The position numbers and the translations under genes were made by a program. The notes under the pieces are model-generated. The model was not told the origin of the DNA. It ran no database searches and saw nothing but the letters and a program-made list of their open reading frames with translations. A DNA stretch of 7,881 bases from Chromatiales bacterium (GTDB lineage: Bacteria > Pseudomonadota > Gammaproteobacteria > Chromatiales > Chromatiaceae): NCBI GenBank assembly GCA_024762485.1, contig JANTHH010000129.1, forward strand, positions 1 through 7,881, written 5' to 3'. This document shows, piece after piece, positions 1 through 7,094 of this stretch. How positions within the stretch are numbered: position 1 is the first letter of the stretch; the number at the start of each line of letters is the position of its first letter.

Positions 1-1539
1 TACGACGTGACACGCCTGCAGCGGCTGCTGGACAGCCTGCAGCAGCAGACCTACAGGCACTGGGAACTGTGCATTGCCTGTCCAGCCGGGATGGAGGACG
101 GACTCCAGTGGCCTGGCCTTGGCGAGCGAGTGAGGATTGTGGCCTCGCACGACGCAATCGAGGCCCTGCCGGGGGCGGCGCTGGCGCTTGCCGAAGGCGA
201 CTACATCGCTGTGATCGGAGGCGACGACGCCCTCGCCCCCGATGCCCTGCTGGCGATCGCCACCGCCATCGACGACCACCCCGACTGGCAGGTGGTGTAC
301 GCGGATGACGACCGAATCGACGAAACCGGCAAGCGCCATCATCCCCACTTCAAGCCGGACTGGAACCCCGAGCAACTGCGCAGCCACGACTACATCCAGC
401 GTCCCTGCTTCCTCGCGGGCGACCTCGTGGTTCGCGCCGGCGGCCTTGACGCCAGGGCGGGCGAGGCGCAGGAATACGACCTGCTGCTGCGCTGCACCAC
501 CCTGGCCGGCGATGGGCGCATCGGCCATATCGCCCGGGTGCTTTATCACCACCACGCCCCGGCCGACATCGACGATCGGGCACTCGCTGCCTCGCTCTAC
601 CCGGGCGAGACCGGGCGCGCTGCATTGGAAAAGCAGCTGCAGCAGGATGTGCCCGGGACCCGGGTGCGTGCCTGCCAGGAACACTATTGTTACCGTGTCG
701 ACTACCCACACCCGCAGCCCCTGGTCAGCCTCATCATCCCGACGCGGGATCATCATGCCGTGCTGCGGACCTGCATCGACAGCATCCTGGAACGTACCGA
801 CTACCCGGACTACGAGATCCTGGTGGTGGACAACCAGAGCAGCGATCCCGCCACCCTCGCCTACCTGGATGAACTGGCAGCCACACCGCGCGTGCGCGTA
901 CTGGCTTATGACCACCCGTTCAACTACTCGGCGATCAACAACTTCGCCGCAGCACAGGCGAAAGGGGAGATCATCGGCCTGCTGAACAACGACACCGAGG
1001 TCATCACCCCAGACTGGTTGGACGAGATGGTGAGCCTGGCCTGTCAGCCGGAAAACGGCTGCATCGGTGCCAGGCTGTATTACCCGGACGAGACCATTCA
1101 GCACGCGGGCGTTACTGTAGGGCTATGGGATATAGCCGGGCACTCGCACCGCCACTTACAGCGAGGCACGATTGGTTACTACAACCTACCCAATATCAGG
1201 AGAAATACTGCAGCCGTCACAGCTGCCTGCCTCCTCTTGCGAAGGGAAATATTCGATGAGATCGACGGATTTGATTGCATGTTCAAGGTCGCCTATAACG
1301 ACCTCGACTTATGCACCCGAATCCGCAAGACCGGCTATCAAAATGTCTTTACACCCTTTGCTGAACTCTACCACCATGAATCATTAAGTCGGGGCAATAA
1401 CGACTCATCGATCAAACGACGCCAGCAGCAAAAAGAGAAGAAACTGTTCCTGAAGAAGCATAAGGAAGAGGCACTCATCGATCCCTTCTATAATTGCAAC
1501 CTCACCTCGACGGATGAGGATTACTCGCTAAAAATCTAG
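1..1539 (+). CDS. Two-domain family 2 glycosyltransferase, 5' end cut by the window
   Basis: The frame is open from base 1, and the residues before the GTG at 7 already fit a GT2 N-terminus, so the true start lies upstream. Numbering from base 7, a first GT-A domain runs to about residue 185, with a DXD-like GGDD at 71-74 and a YADDD stretch at 98-102. A second GT-A domain starts at about 239 with LVSLIIPTRD, has VVDNQSSD at 273-280, the metal/nucleotide-sugar motif NNDTE at 327-331, and NDLDLC at 431-436 in place of the usual acceptor-side acidic motif. A Lys/Arg-rich tail follows (about 464-488). Such tandem GT2 proteins usually transfer sugars (often rhamnose) in O-antigen or other surface glycan assembly at the inner membrane. 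Donor and acceptor cannot be read from sequence. The last ~430 bases are clearly richer in AT than the first 1100. It converges on the minus-strand gene downstream. Confidence 0.9.
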   Translation, partial: YDVTRLQRLLDSLQQQTYRHWELCIACPAGMEDGLQWPGLGERVRIVASHDAIEALPGAALALAEGDYIAVIGGDDALAPDALLAIATAIDDHPDWQVVYADDDRIDETGKRHHPHFKPDWNPEQLRSHDYIQRPCFLAGDLVVRAGGLDARAGEAQEYDLLLRCTTLAGDGRIGHIARVLYHHHAPADIDDRALAASLYPGETGRAALEKQLQQDVPGTRVRACQEHYCYRVDYPHPQPLVSLIIPTRDHHAVLRTCIDSILERTDYPDYEILVVDNQSSDPATLAYLDELAATPRVRVLAYDHPFNYSAINNFAAAQAKGEIIGLLNNDTEVITPDWLDEMVSLACQPENGCIGARLYYPDETIQHAGVTVGLWDIAGHSHRHLQRGTIGYYNLPNIRRNTAAVTAACLLLRREIFDEIDGFDCMFKVAYNDLDLCTRIRKTGYQNVFTPFAELYHHESLSRGNNDSSIKRRQQQKEKKLFLKKHKEEALIDPFYNCNLTSTDEDYSLKI

Positions 1540-1550
1540 GCGACAAGGGT

Positions 1551-1612
1551 GCGCAGTTCAGATTTCTGGCTCCTCCATTTTTCCCCCTTACAGCGAATCC
1601 CAGGAACTGCGC
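1551..1612. repeat. Perfect 9-bp inverted repeat spanning the convergent gene junction
   Basis: GCGCAGTTC at 1551-1559 is matched by its exact reverse complement GAACTGCGC at 1604-1612, with 44 bases between them. The left arm lies just after the glycosyltransferase stop. The right arm lies inside the last codons of the SH3-protein gene. The loop contains a T5C5 run (1577-1587). It could form a large-loop hairpin in read-through transcripts from either side and act as a weak bidirectional terminator. No ordinary compact terminator is visible in this 48-base gap. The function is inferred. Confidence 0.4.
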
Positions 1613-2265
1613 TTCCGCCGCACCCGCAGGTTCGGCAGGATCAAGCCCAGCACGATACCCCCCGCCAGCACGCCGGCGCCGACCATGAACCAGCTCTGCA
1701 GACTGGTGTTGCTCAGCTCCTGGTTCTCCTGCTTCAGCTGCGCATTCTGCTCGGTCAGTTCGGCCACCTGCTTGCGCAGGCTGTTGCGCTCGTTGGCGAT
1801 GCGCACGGCGTTGGACGAGGTGCGCTGCAGCGACACCAGTTCCTGCTCCACTGCCTGCTTCTCGCGCTGCAGGGTCTTGTGCTCGGCCTGCAGGGCAGAC
1901 AGCTTTGCCTTCAGATCGGCGACCTCCTTGCTGAGCTCACCCGGCGCCTTTTTCAAGGCATTCACCTCCTGCTGCAGCTTGGCGAGCTGGTCGCGGGCGA
2001 CCGGTTGTCGCAGCAGCTGACGGGTTAGCACGTAGCCCTCGGTGCCACCGGGGGTGCGTACGCGGCTGTAGCCGGTTTCCGGATTGCTGCTTATGACCTC
2101 CAGCGGGGTGCCGCTGGGCAGCATGCGCAGGATCTTGTGTTTCGAGCTCTCGCCGCTGCGCAGGGTGATCTTCAGCTGGTCGGTGACATAGCGGGTCTCC
2201 GCCAGGGCGTTGCCGCCGATGGTGATCATCAGGGTGAACAGTGCGATCTTGAGGATGACGTTCAT
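1588..2265 (-). CDS. SH3 domain coiled-coil membrane protein, YgiM type
   Basis: This 225-residue protein begins with a signal peptide (residues 1-22, likely cleavage after ALA before ETRYV). A bacterial SH3 domain follows (about 23-90), including LKITLRSGES and EGYVLTRQLL. A long Leu/Lys/Glu/Gln-rich coiled coil runs over about 92-188. One transmembrane helix (191-211) and a basic tail RVRRKRS end the protein. This order matches the YgiM (TIGR04211) family of gammaproteobacteria; E. coli YgiM is slightly shorter. The topology implies a periplasmic SH3 domain and coiled coil held to the inner membrane at the C-terminus, with a possible cell-envelope role, but no activity is established here. 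I chose the ATG at 2265 because it opens directly into the signal peptide; the open frame extends further upstream but codes for unlikely sequence overlapping the ABC gene. A weak AAGG sits 11 nt upstream. It starts 16 nt after the ABC gene stop, so it is probably co-transcribed and last in the operon. Confidence 0.88.
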   Translation of the reverse strand: MNVILKIALFTLMITIGGNALAETRYVTDQLKITLRSGESSKHKILRMLPSGTPLEVISSNPETGYSRVRTPGGTEGYVLTRQLLRQPVARDQLAKLQQEVNALKKAPGELSKEVADLKAKLSALQAEHKTLQREKQAVEQELVSLQRTSSNAVRIANERNSLRKQVAELTEQNAQLKQENQELSNTSLQSWFMVGAGVLAGGIVLGLILPNLRVRRKRSSWDSL

Positions 2266-2281
2266 GGGCTTGACTGCCTTG

Positions 2282-3328
2282 CTATTCGGGTTGAGGGAAG
2301 CAGATGAGGTGTTCGGCCTCGAGGCGTACGCGCACCTGCTCGCCGGTCTGGTGTTCGTGATGGCTGGGGAACAGTGACAGCAGGGTGTCACCGCTGGCCA
2401 GTTGCAGGGTGTAGAGGGTCTCGGCGCCCTTGAAGGCCTTGTCGATGATGGTGGCCTCGATGTCGCCTTGCTGATCGGGGACGATATCGTCGGGGCGGAT
2501 CAGCAGGTCCACCGACTTGCCGACCCCCTCGGTGCAGGAGCGGTTGGCCTCCAGCTGGCCGAGTGCGGTGTCGAAGGTCTCGGGGTTGACTACCCGGCCG
2601 GTGATGAACCGGCCCTGGCCGATGAAGTCGGCCACCTGACGGCTGTTGGGTTCGTGGTAGAGGTTGTAGGGCGTATCCCACTGCAGGATCTCGCCTGCGT
2701 GCATGACGCCGATCTTGTCGGAGACCGCGAAGGCCTCGTGCTGGTCGTGGGTGACCAGGATGCCGGTGATGCCCTCGCGCTTGAGGATGTCGCGCACCTC
2801 GTGGCTGAGGCGTTCGCGCAGGTCCACGTCGAGGTTGGAGAAGGGCTCGTCCATCAGCAGCAGTTCGGGGCGCGGCGCCAGGGCGCGGGCCAGCGCCACC
2901 CGTTGCTGCTGGCCGCCCGACAGTTCGTGGGGATAGCGCTCGCCCAGGGACTGCAGGCGGGTGGCCTCCAGCAGATGCTGGACCTGCTCGTCACGCTCGC
3001 CGGGCTTGAGCTTGCGCAGGCCGAAGCCGATGTTGTCGCGCACCGTCAGGTGTGGGAACAGGGCATAGTCCTGGAACACCATACCGATGCGGCGTGACTC
3101 GGGCGGCACGATGAAGCCGGCGTCCGAGGCGGTCTGCTGGTCGATCAGTATCTTGCCGCCGTGGATGGGCTCGAAGCCGGCGATGGCGCGCAGCGCGGTG
3201 GTCTTGCCGCAACCACTGGGTCCGAGCAGGCTGACGATCTCGCCACGGTTGACGTGGAAACTGAGATCACTGACCACGGTCTGGTCACCGTAGCGGCAGC
3301 TGATGCGATCGACTTTCAGTAGCGGCAT
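2282..3328 (-). CDS. ABC transporter ATP-binding protein, Fe3+/FbpC-AfuC type
   Basis: This 348-residue ATPase would power an importer from the cytoplasmic face of the inner membrane. All nucleotide-binding motifs are present: Walker A GPSGCGKT (36-43), Q-loop Gln86 in VFQDYALFPH, signature LSGGQ (136-140), Walker B LLLMDE (156-161) and switch His194. A C-terminal TOBE-like region, with LLIRPDDI at 275-282, is typical of the CUT1/FbpC/PotA group. Overall it looks closest to the ferric-iron FbpC/AfuC branch; spermidine/putrescine, sulfate or phosphonate importers are alternatives. No permease or binding protein is present in the window, so the substrate is uncertain. I start at ATG 3328 because MPLLKVDRIS is the usual family beginning; the frame is open upstream into argF but that sequence is not protein-like. 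No good Shine-Dalgarno precedes it. It lies 73 nt after the argF stop and 16 nt before the SH3-protein gene. Confidence 0.9.
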   Translation of the reverse strand: MPLLKVDRISCRYGDQTVVSDLSFHVNRGEIVSLLGPSGCGKTTALRAIAGFEPIHGGKILIDQQTASDAGFIVPPESRRIGMVFQDYALFPHLTVRDNIGFGLRKLKPGERDEQVQHLLEATRLQSLGERYPHELSGGQQQRVALARALAPRPELLLMDEPFSNLDVDLRERLSHEVRDILKREGITGILVTHDQHEAFAVSDKIGVMHAGEILQWDTPYNLYHEPNSRQVADFIGQGRFITGRVVNPETFDTALGQLEANRSCTEGVGKSVDLLIRPDDIVPDQQGDIEATIIDKAFKGAETLYTLQLASGDTLLSLFPSHHEHQTGEQVRVRLEAEHLICFPQPE

Positions 3329-3401
3329 GGAGGGGGCGCCGTGGGATTCTGGTTCACAGCCAATGATACCCAATCGGGTGCGATGGGGTGCCGGGACTGT
3401 G

Positions 3402-4325
3402 TCACCCTTTGGCGAGCAGGAATTCGAGCAGCGCCTTCTGGGCGTGCAGGCGGTTCTCGGCCTCGTCCCACACCACGCTGTCGGGACGATCGATGACCTC
3501 GGCTGCCACCTCCTCACCGCGGTGTGCCGGCAGGCAGTGCATGAACAGTGCATCCGGTTTGGCCTCGGCCATCATCGCGGCGGTGACCTGGTAGCCGGCG
3601 AAGGCCGCCTCGCGCCTGGCCTGCTCTTCTTCCTGGCCCATGCTGGCCCAGACATCGGTGACGATCAGGTCGGCGCCGGCGGCTGCGGCCATGGGATCGC
3701 GCACGATCTCGCAACGGTCGGCGGCGGGTTCGAGTATCGCCGGGTCGGGATCATAGCCTTCGGGACAGGCGATGCGCAGCTGGAAATCGAACTGGCGGGC
3801 GGCATTGATGTAGGAATGGCACATGTTGTTGCCATCGCCCACCCAGACGGCGGTGCGGCCCTTGATGTCGCCACGATGCTCATGCCAGGTCTGCATGTCG
3901 GCCAGCAGCTGACAGGGGTGCACCAGGTCGGTCAGACCGTTGATCACCGGCACCCGGGAATGGGCGGCGAAGCGTTCGACCTTCTCGTGCTCGAAGGTGC
4001 GGATCATGATCACGTCCACCATGCGCGAGAGCACCCGGGCGGTGTCCTCGATGGGTTCGCCGCGGCCCAGCTGGGTGTCGCGAGGCGACAGGAACAGGGC
4101 GGAACCGCCGAGCTGCGCCATGCCGGCCTCGAAGGAGACCCGGGTGCGGGTGGAGGACTTCTCGAAGATCATCCCCAGCACCTTGTTGCGCAGCGACTCG
4201 TGGATGTCACCGCGGTGCTGGATGGCCTTGAGCTCACTGGCGCGCCGGACCAGCCCGCGAAGCTCCTCCGGGGTCAGGTCCAACAGGGTGAGGAAATGAC
4301 GGGGCTGTTTGTGCGAATTATCCAT
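3402..4325 (-). CDS. argF: Ornithine carbamoyltransferase
   Basis: ArgF transfers the carbamoyl group of carbamoyl phosphate to ornithine, giving citrulline, in cytoplasmic arginine synthesis. The 307 residues match the usual anabolic length. Visible motifs are the carbamoyl-phosphate loop SSTRTR (57-62), HPCQ (136-139), DGNN (164-167), the ornithine-side DVWASMG (224-230) and HCLPAHRG (263-270), which holds the active-site Cys. The start at ATG 4325 has a GAGGA Shine-Dalgarno at 4335-4339 with 9 nt spacing. A second ATG at 4330-4328 is in another frame. The gene begins 26 nt after the argD stop, so the two are almost surely co-transcribed and give two steps of one pathway. Nothing is missing or broken. 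A catabolic ArcB role is less likely, as no arcA or arcC is seen and the partner is argD. Confidence 0.97.
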   Translation of the reverse strand: MDNSHKQPRHFLTLLDLTPEELRGLVRRASELKAIQHRGDIHESLRNKVLGMIFEKSSTRTRVSFEAGMAQLGGSALFLSPRDTQLGRGEPIEDTARVLSRMVDVIMIRTFEHEKVERFAAHSRVPVINGLTDLVHPCQLLADMQTWHEHRGDIKGRTAVWVGDGNNMCHSYINAARQFDFQLRIACPEGYDPDPAILEPAADRCEIVRDPMAAAAGADLIVTDVWASMGQEEEQARREAAFAGYQVTAAMMAEAKPDALFMHCLPAHRGEEVAAEVIDRPDSVVWDEAENRLHAQKALLEFLLAKG

Positions 4326-4351
4326 GGCATGGGGTCCTCGCCCGAGGGGGA

Positions 4352-5530
4352 CTACTGGGCGGAGAGAAATTTGCGAATCAGTGTGCTGAGTCCGGCGATC
4401 AGCTCGTCGGCCTCGTCGTCGGAAAGGATCATCGGCGGCAGCAGGCGGACCACGCTGTCGGCCGTGACATTGATCAGCAGGCCGGCGGCCAGTGCCTGGC
4501 CAACCAGTTCACCGCAGGGTTTTTCAAGCTCGATGCCGATCATCAGGCCCAGGCCGCGGATCTCGCGCACGCCCTCAAGGCCGTCGAGCGCCTGGCGGAA
4601 GCCATCCTGCAGTCGCTGGCCGAGTACGCCGGCACGCTGCCAGAGCTGCTCGCCCTCCATGGTGTTGCAGACGGCCAGGCCCGCGGCACAGGCCAGCGGG
4701 TTGCCGCCGAAGGTGGAGCCGTGGTTGCCGGGGGCGAACAGTCCGGCGGCCTCGCCGCTGGCCAGGCAGGCGCCGATGGGCACGCCGTTGCCCAGGGCCT
4801 TGGCCACGGTCATCACGTCGGGCCGGATGTCGTTGTGCTGGTGTGCGAAGGGCTGGCCGGTGCGGCCCATGCCGGTCTGGATCTCGTCCAGCATCAGCAG
4901 CCAGTCGTGCTCGTCGCACAGGGCGCGCAGCTGGTTGAGGTAGTCGGCGGCGGGGATGTTCACGCCGCCCTCGCCCTGCACCGGTTCCACCAGTACCGCC
5001 ACCACGTTCGACTGGTTTTCGGCCACCGCGCGCACCGCATCCACATCGTCGTAGGGCACACGCACGAAGCCCTGCACCAGCGGTTCGAAGCCGGCGTGCA
5101 CCTTGCGGTTGCCGGTGGCGCTCAGGGTGGCCATGGTGCGGCCGTGGAAGCTGTTCTCCATCACCACGATGGCCGGGTTGTCGATGCCCTTGCGATGGCC
5201 ATACAGGCGCGCCAGCTTGATGGCCGCCTCGTTGGCTTCGGCACCTGAATTGCCGAAGAACACCCGCTCCATGCCCGACAGCCGGGTCAGTGCCGCGCCC
5301 AGTTCTTCCTGTCGCGCGATGCCATAGATATTGGAGGTATGCACCAGCTGGCCGGCCTGCTCGCAGACGGCGGTGGTGATGGCCGGATGGGCGTGGCCGA
5401 GGTTGCACACGGCAATACCGCTGATGGCGTCGAGATAAGTCTTGCCATCGGTATCCCAGAGTCTTGCACCTTCACCACGGGTGAAGGTCACGGGCAACCG
5501 GTTGTAGGTGGCCATGAGGGCGTCATTCAT
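4352..5530 (-). CDS. argD: Acetylornithine aminotransferase
   Basis: ArgD is a PLP-dependent class III transaminase that converts N-acetylglutamate semialdehyde and glutamate to N-acetylornithine; family members can also act on succinyl-diaminopimelate for lysine. The 392 residues match the family length. Seen here are GNSGAEANEAA (93-103) for PLP phosphate binding, NSFHGRT (126-132) with the substrate-side Arg131, LMLDEIQTGMGRTG (212-225) with Asp215 for the PLP ring nitrogen, the Schiff-base Lys244 in TVAKALGNGVPIG, GSTFGGNPLA (271-280), and Arg362 in VRLLPP. The start at ATG 5530 fits the family; the Shine-Dalgarno is weak. It is the first gene of the run argD-argF-ABC-SH3 and has a structured leader upstream (5549-5601) that could control it. 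An ornithine or GABA transaminase is a less likely reading given the argF neighbour. Confidence 0.96.
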   Translation of the reverse strand: MNDALMATYNRLPVTFTRGEGARLWDTDGKTYLDAISGIAVCNLGHAHPAITTAVCEQAGQLVHTSNIYGIARQEELGAALTRLSGMERVFFGNSGAEANEAAIKLARLYGHRKGIDNPAIVVMENSFHGRTMATLSATGNRKVHAGFEPLVQGFVRVPYDDVDAVRAVAENQSNVVAVLVEPVQGEGGVNIPAADYLNQLRALCDEHDWLLMLDEIQTGMGRTGQPFAHQHNDIRPDVMTVAKALGNGVPIGACLASGEAAGLFAPGNHGSTFGGNPLACAAGLAVCNTMEGEQLWQRAGVLGQRLQDGFRQALDGLEGVREIRGLGLMIGIELEKPCGELVGQALAAGLLINVTADSVVRLLPPMILSDDEADELIAGLSTLIRKFLSAQ

Positions 5531-5548
5531 AGGATTTACAGGGGCCTG

Positions 5549-5601
5549 AAAACAATAAAGGCAGTCCCGGTGACGGGGACTACCTCCACCGCAAGACTGC
5601 C
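5549..5601 (-). promoter_or_regulatory. argD leader hairpin with T-rich tail, attenuator or terminator candidate
   Basis: On the minus strand GGCAGTC (5601-5595) pairs with GACTGCC (5566-5560). Inside it CGGTG (5591-5587) pairs with CACCG (5572-5568), leaving a 3x1 internal loop and a 14-nt loop. The hairpin is followed at once by TTTATTGTTTT (5559-5549). A rival 6-bp hairpin AGTCCC/GGGACT (5581-5576 with 5568-5563) uses the same 3' arm. The T-run ends only 18 nt before the argD ATG. This has the shape of an intrinsic terminator in a leader, so attenuation of argD is one reading. A second, tandem terminator for the upstream membrane-protein gene is the other. Confidence 0.5.
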
Positions 5602-5622
5602 GATCAATTCAGCAAAGGACGA

Positions 5623-5651
5623 AACTTAGCCCCATAGAAGGACGAGTGCAA
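5623..5651 (-). promoter_or_regulatory. Possible sigma70 promoter for argD
   Basis: On the minus strand TTGCAC (5651-5646) is followed by 17 nt and TAAGTT (5628-5623). The -35 is reasonable; the -10 matches only three of six consensus bases. It sits between the terminator at 5672-5703 and the argD leader hairpin, which is where an argD promoter is expected. If real, the leader would be roughly 85 nt and contain the whole hairpin. Confidence 0.25.
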
Positions 5652-5671
5652 GCCCCCTCTGCCGGTGAGCG

Positions 5672-5703
5672 AAACAAAAAAACCCGGCCAAACAGCCGGG
5701 TTT
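5672..5703 (-). terminator. Rho-independent terminator of the PuuD-like membrane protein gene
   Basis: A perfect 9-bp stem (AAACCCGGC at 5680-5688 with GCCGGGTTT at 5695-5703, six-base loop) is followed on the minus strand by seven Ts (5682-5676), the first three of them in the stem, then GTTT. It lies 27 bp after the stop of the gene ending at 5730. On the plus strand the T run is only three bases, so the minus orientation is favoured. Confidence 0.9.
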
Positions 5704-5729
5704 CCTCGTGCTCAGGGTGTTGCCAGTGG

Positions 5730-6323
5730 TTAGAACGGCAGGCCGTGAGCGTGGGCGGTCATGCCCAGCAGCATGGGAATGGAGAGCATGGTGTTGGTGC
5801 GCGAGGCCATCAGGGCAACGACCTTGGCCTTGGCGATCTCCTCCGGGGTGGCCTCCTTCATGCCGAGGATCTTCTTCTGGTTGGGCCAGATCAGTACCCA
5901 GACATTGAACAGCATGATGGTGCCCAGCCAGGCGCCGACACCGATCACCGCCATGCCGTTGGACAGCAGGAAGGCGTCGATGATGCCCTGGTGGCCACCG
6001 CCCAGCTGCGCCAGCGCGCTGAGGCCGGTAAGCCAGGTCAGCAGCGCCGCCCAGCGGAAGTACAGCAGCGCGCGCGGTGCAACGTACTTGTTGATGGCGG
6101 CGGGGCCGGGATCGCCATCGGCCAGCGCCTGACCGACGGCAGGCACCTGGACGAAGTTGAAGTAGTAGAGCAGGCCGATCCACATCACACCGAGGATGAC
6201 GTGCAGCCAGACGACGAACTCGAGCGGGTTGCTGCCCTGGCCGCTGCTCAGGGCGACGGTCATGATCAGTGCCAGGACGATGCCGGCGATGGTGGTGCCA
6301 GACAGGGATTTCAATGGGTTCAT
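5730..6323 (-). CDS. Small membrane protein, PuuD/Urate_ox_N-like domain without cytochrome c
   Basis: A 197-residue integral membrane protein. Hydrophobic segments lie at about 10-26, 35-57, 87-105, 116-146 and 178-190. The stretch WLHVILGVMWIGLLYYFNFV (39-58), with a His in a helix, followed by PRALLYFRWAALLTWLTGL and FNVWVLIWPNQKKIL, is what I recall of the membrane domain of urate hydroxylase PuuD (PF06181). Full PuuD is longer and ends in a cytochrome c domain. This protein has no cysteine at all, so no CXXCH haem site, and urate oxidation should not be assumed. Relatives of this size are common in sulfur and marine proteobacteria and have sometimes been mislabelled as NusG antiterminators. 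The start at ATG 6323 has a strong GGAGG at 6333-6329, five nt away. It is a single-gene unit, with a terminator at 5672-5703 and the sodB terminator upstream. A haem-binding or redox-linked role is a guess from the conserved His. Confidence 0.75.
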   Translation of the reverse strand: MNPLKSLSGTTIAGIVLALIMTVALSSGQGSNPLEFVVWLHVILGVMWIGLLYYFNFVQVPAVGQALADGDPGPAAINKYVAPRALLYFRWAALLTWLTGLSALAQLGGGHQGIIDAFLLSNGMAVIGVGAWLGTIMLFNVWVLIWPNQKKILGMKEATPEEIAKAKVVALMASRTNTMLSIPMLLGMTAHAHGLPF

Positions 6324-6373
6324 GGTTTCCTCCGGTGGTTGTTTGTTATTTCAATTGACGACTTATCCAAGGG

Positions 6374-6394
6374 GCCGCCCTTTCGGTGGGCGGT
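6374..6394. other. Second GC-rich hairpin downstream of sodB
   Basis: GCCGCCC (6374-6380) pairs with GGGCGGT (6388-6394), with one G-T pair and a seven-base loop. No T-run follows on either strand. It lies 17 nt beyond the sodB terminator and upstream of the PuuD-like gene, so it could be a back-up transcript end or part of that gene's leader. I see no clear promoter in 6324-6373. Confidence 0.35.
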
Positions 6395-6405
6395 GTCTCT
6401 CTCGC

Positions 6406-6435
6406 AAAACAGCCCTCCCCGTTTACGGGGAGGGC
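6406..6435 (-). terminator. Rho-independent terminator of sodB
   Basis: A perfect 10-bp GC-rich stem, GCCCTCCCCG (6412-6421) with CGGGGAGGGC (6426-6435), has a TTTA loop. It is followed on the minus strand by TGTTTTG (6411-6405). It lies 49 bp after the sodB stop. There is no T-run on the plus strand, so it serves sodB. Confidence 0.87.
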
Positions 6436-6484
6436 CGGTATCGCTGAGGAGTTGTGGCTGCTGCCTCACCGGCAGCATGGGTGC

Positions 6485-7066
6485 TCAGCCCTGGTAGTTC
6501 TGGGCGACGAAATCCCAGTTGACCAGACCCCAGATGTCTTCCAGATATTTGGGGCGGGCATTGCGGTAGTCGATGTAATAGGCGTGCTCCCACACGTCCA
6601 CCGTCAGCAGCGGCGTCTTGTCGGTGGTCAGGGGTGTGCCGGCATTGCTGGTGTTGACGATCTCCACGCTGCCATCGCTGTTCTTCACCAGCCAGGTCCA
6701 GCCGGAACCGAAGTTGGTGGCGCCGGACTTGTTGAAGGCCTCCTTGAAGGCATCGAAGGAACCGAAGGCCTTGTCGATGGCCTCGGCCAATGCGCCAGCG
6801 GGGGTGCCGCCGCCGTTGGGAGTGAGACAGTTCCAGTAGAAGGTGTGGTTCCACACCTGGGCGGCGTTGTTGAAGATGCCACCGGAGGATTTCCTGATGA
6901 TGTCTTCCAGCGACAGATCCTCGAACTCGGTGCCCGGGATCAGGTTGTTCAGGTTGTTGACGTAGGTCTGGTGGTGCTTGCCGTAGTGGTAGCTGATGGT
7001 CTCGGCAGAGATCACCGGTGCCAGGGCATCTTCGGCATACGGGAGGGCGGGCAGTTCGTGCTTCAT
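6485..7066 (-). CDS. sodB: Superoxide dismutase, iron type
   Basis: SodB dismutates superoxide to hydrogen peroxide and oxygen in the cytoplasm. The 193 residues match E. coli SodB in length. The four metal ligands are seen as His27 (in SYHYGKHHQTY), His74 (in AAQVWNHTFYW), Asp157 and His161 (in TVDVWEHAYYIDYRNAR). Gln70 in NNAAQVWNH is the active-site glutamine position typical of Fe enzymes, and Tyr35 is the conserved second-shell tyrosine. There is no signal peptide. The start at ATG 7066 has GGAG at 7078-7075, eight nt upstream. The gene stands alone, with a strong terminator downstream and a possible IscR-like operator upstream, which would suit iron or Fe-S-responsive control. Metal choice (Fe, Mn or cambialistic) cannot be proved from sequence, but the Fe type is strongly favoured. 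Confidence 0.97.
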   Translation of the reverse strand: MKHELPALPYAEDALAPVISAETISYHYGKHHQTYVNNLNNLIPGTEFEDLSLEDIIRKSSGGIFNNAAQVWNHTFYWNCLTPNGGGTPAGALAEAIDKAFGSFDAFKEAFNKSGATNFGSGWTWLVKNSDGSVEIVNTSNAGTPLTTDKTPLLTVDVWEHAYYIDYRNARPKYLEDIWGLVNWDFVAQNYQG

Positions 7067-7094
7067 TTCATTGACTCCAAGTCGGCGCTGCTTA

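Noticed and set aside
2266..2391. Longer start for the SH3 protein (42 extra residues)
   Set aside because: The extension overlaps the ABC gene, is rich in Cys/Pro/Ser without family likeness, and would bury the signal peptide.
3303..4943. A 546-codon plus-strand open frame antisense to argF and argD
   Set aside because: It mirrors two certain genes and has no recognisable domain. Long antisense frames are expected in GC-rich DNA.
5536..5589. Leader peptide starting at a GTG inside the argD leader and ending eight codon-bases before argD (17 codons)
   Set aside because: It has no Shine-Dalgarno and only one Arg codon, so it does not look like an arginine-sensing leader peptide.
5601..5620. 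ARG box (ArgR operator) before argD
   Set aside because: Only a half-site-like TGAAT is present on the minus strand; the matching ATTCA half at the right spacing is missing.
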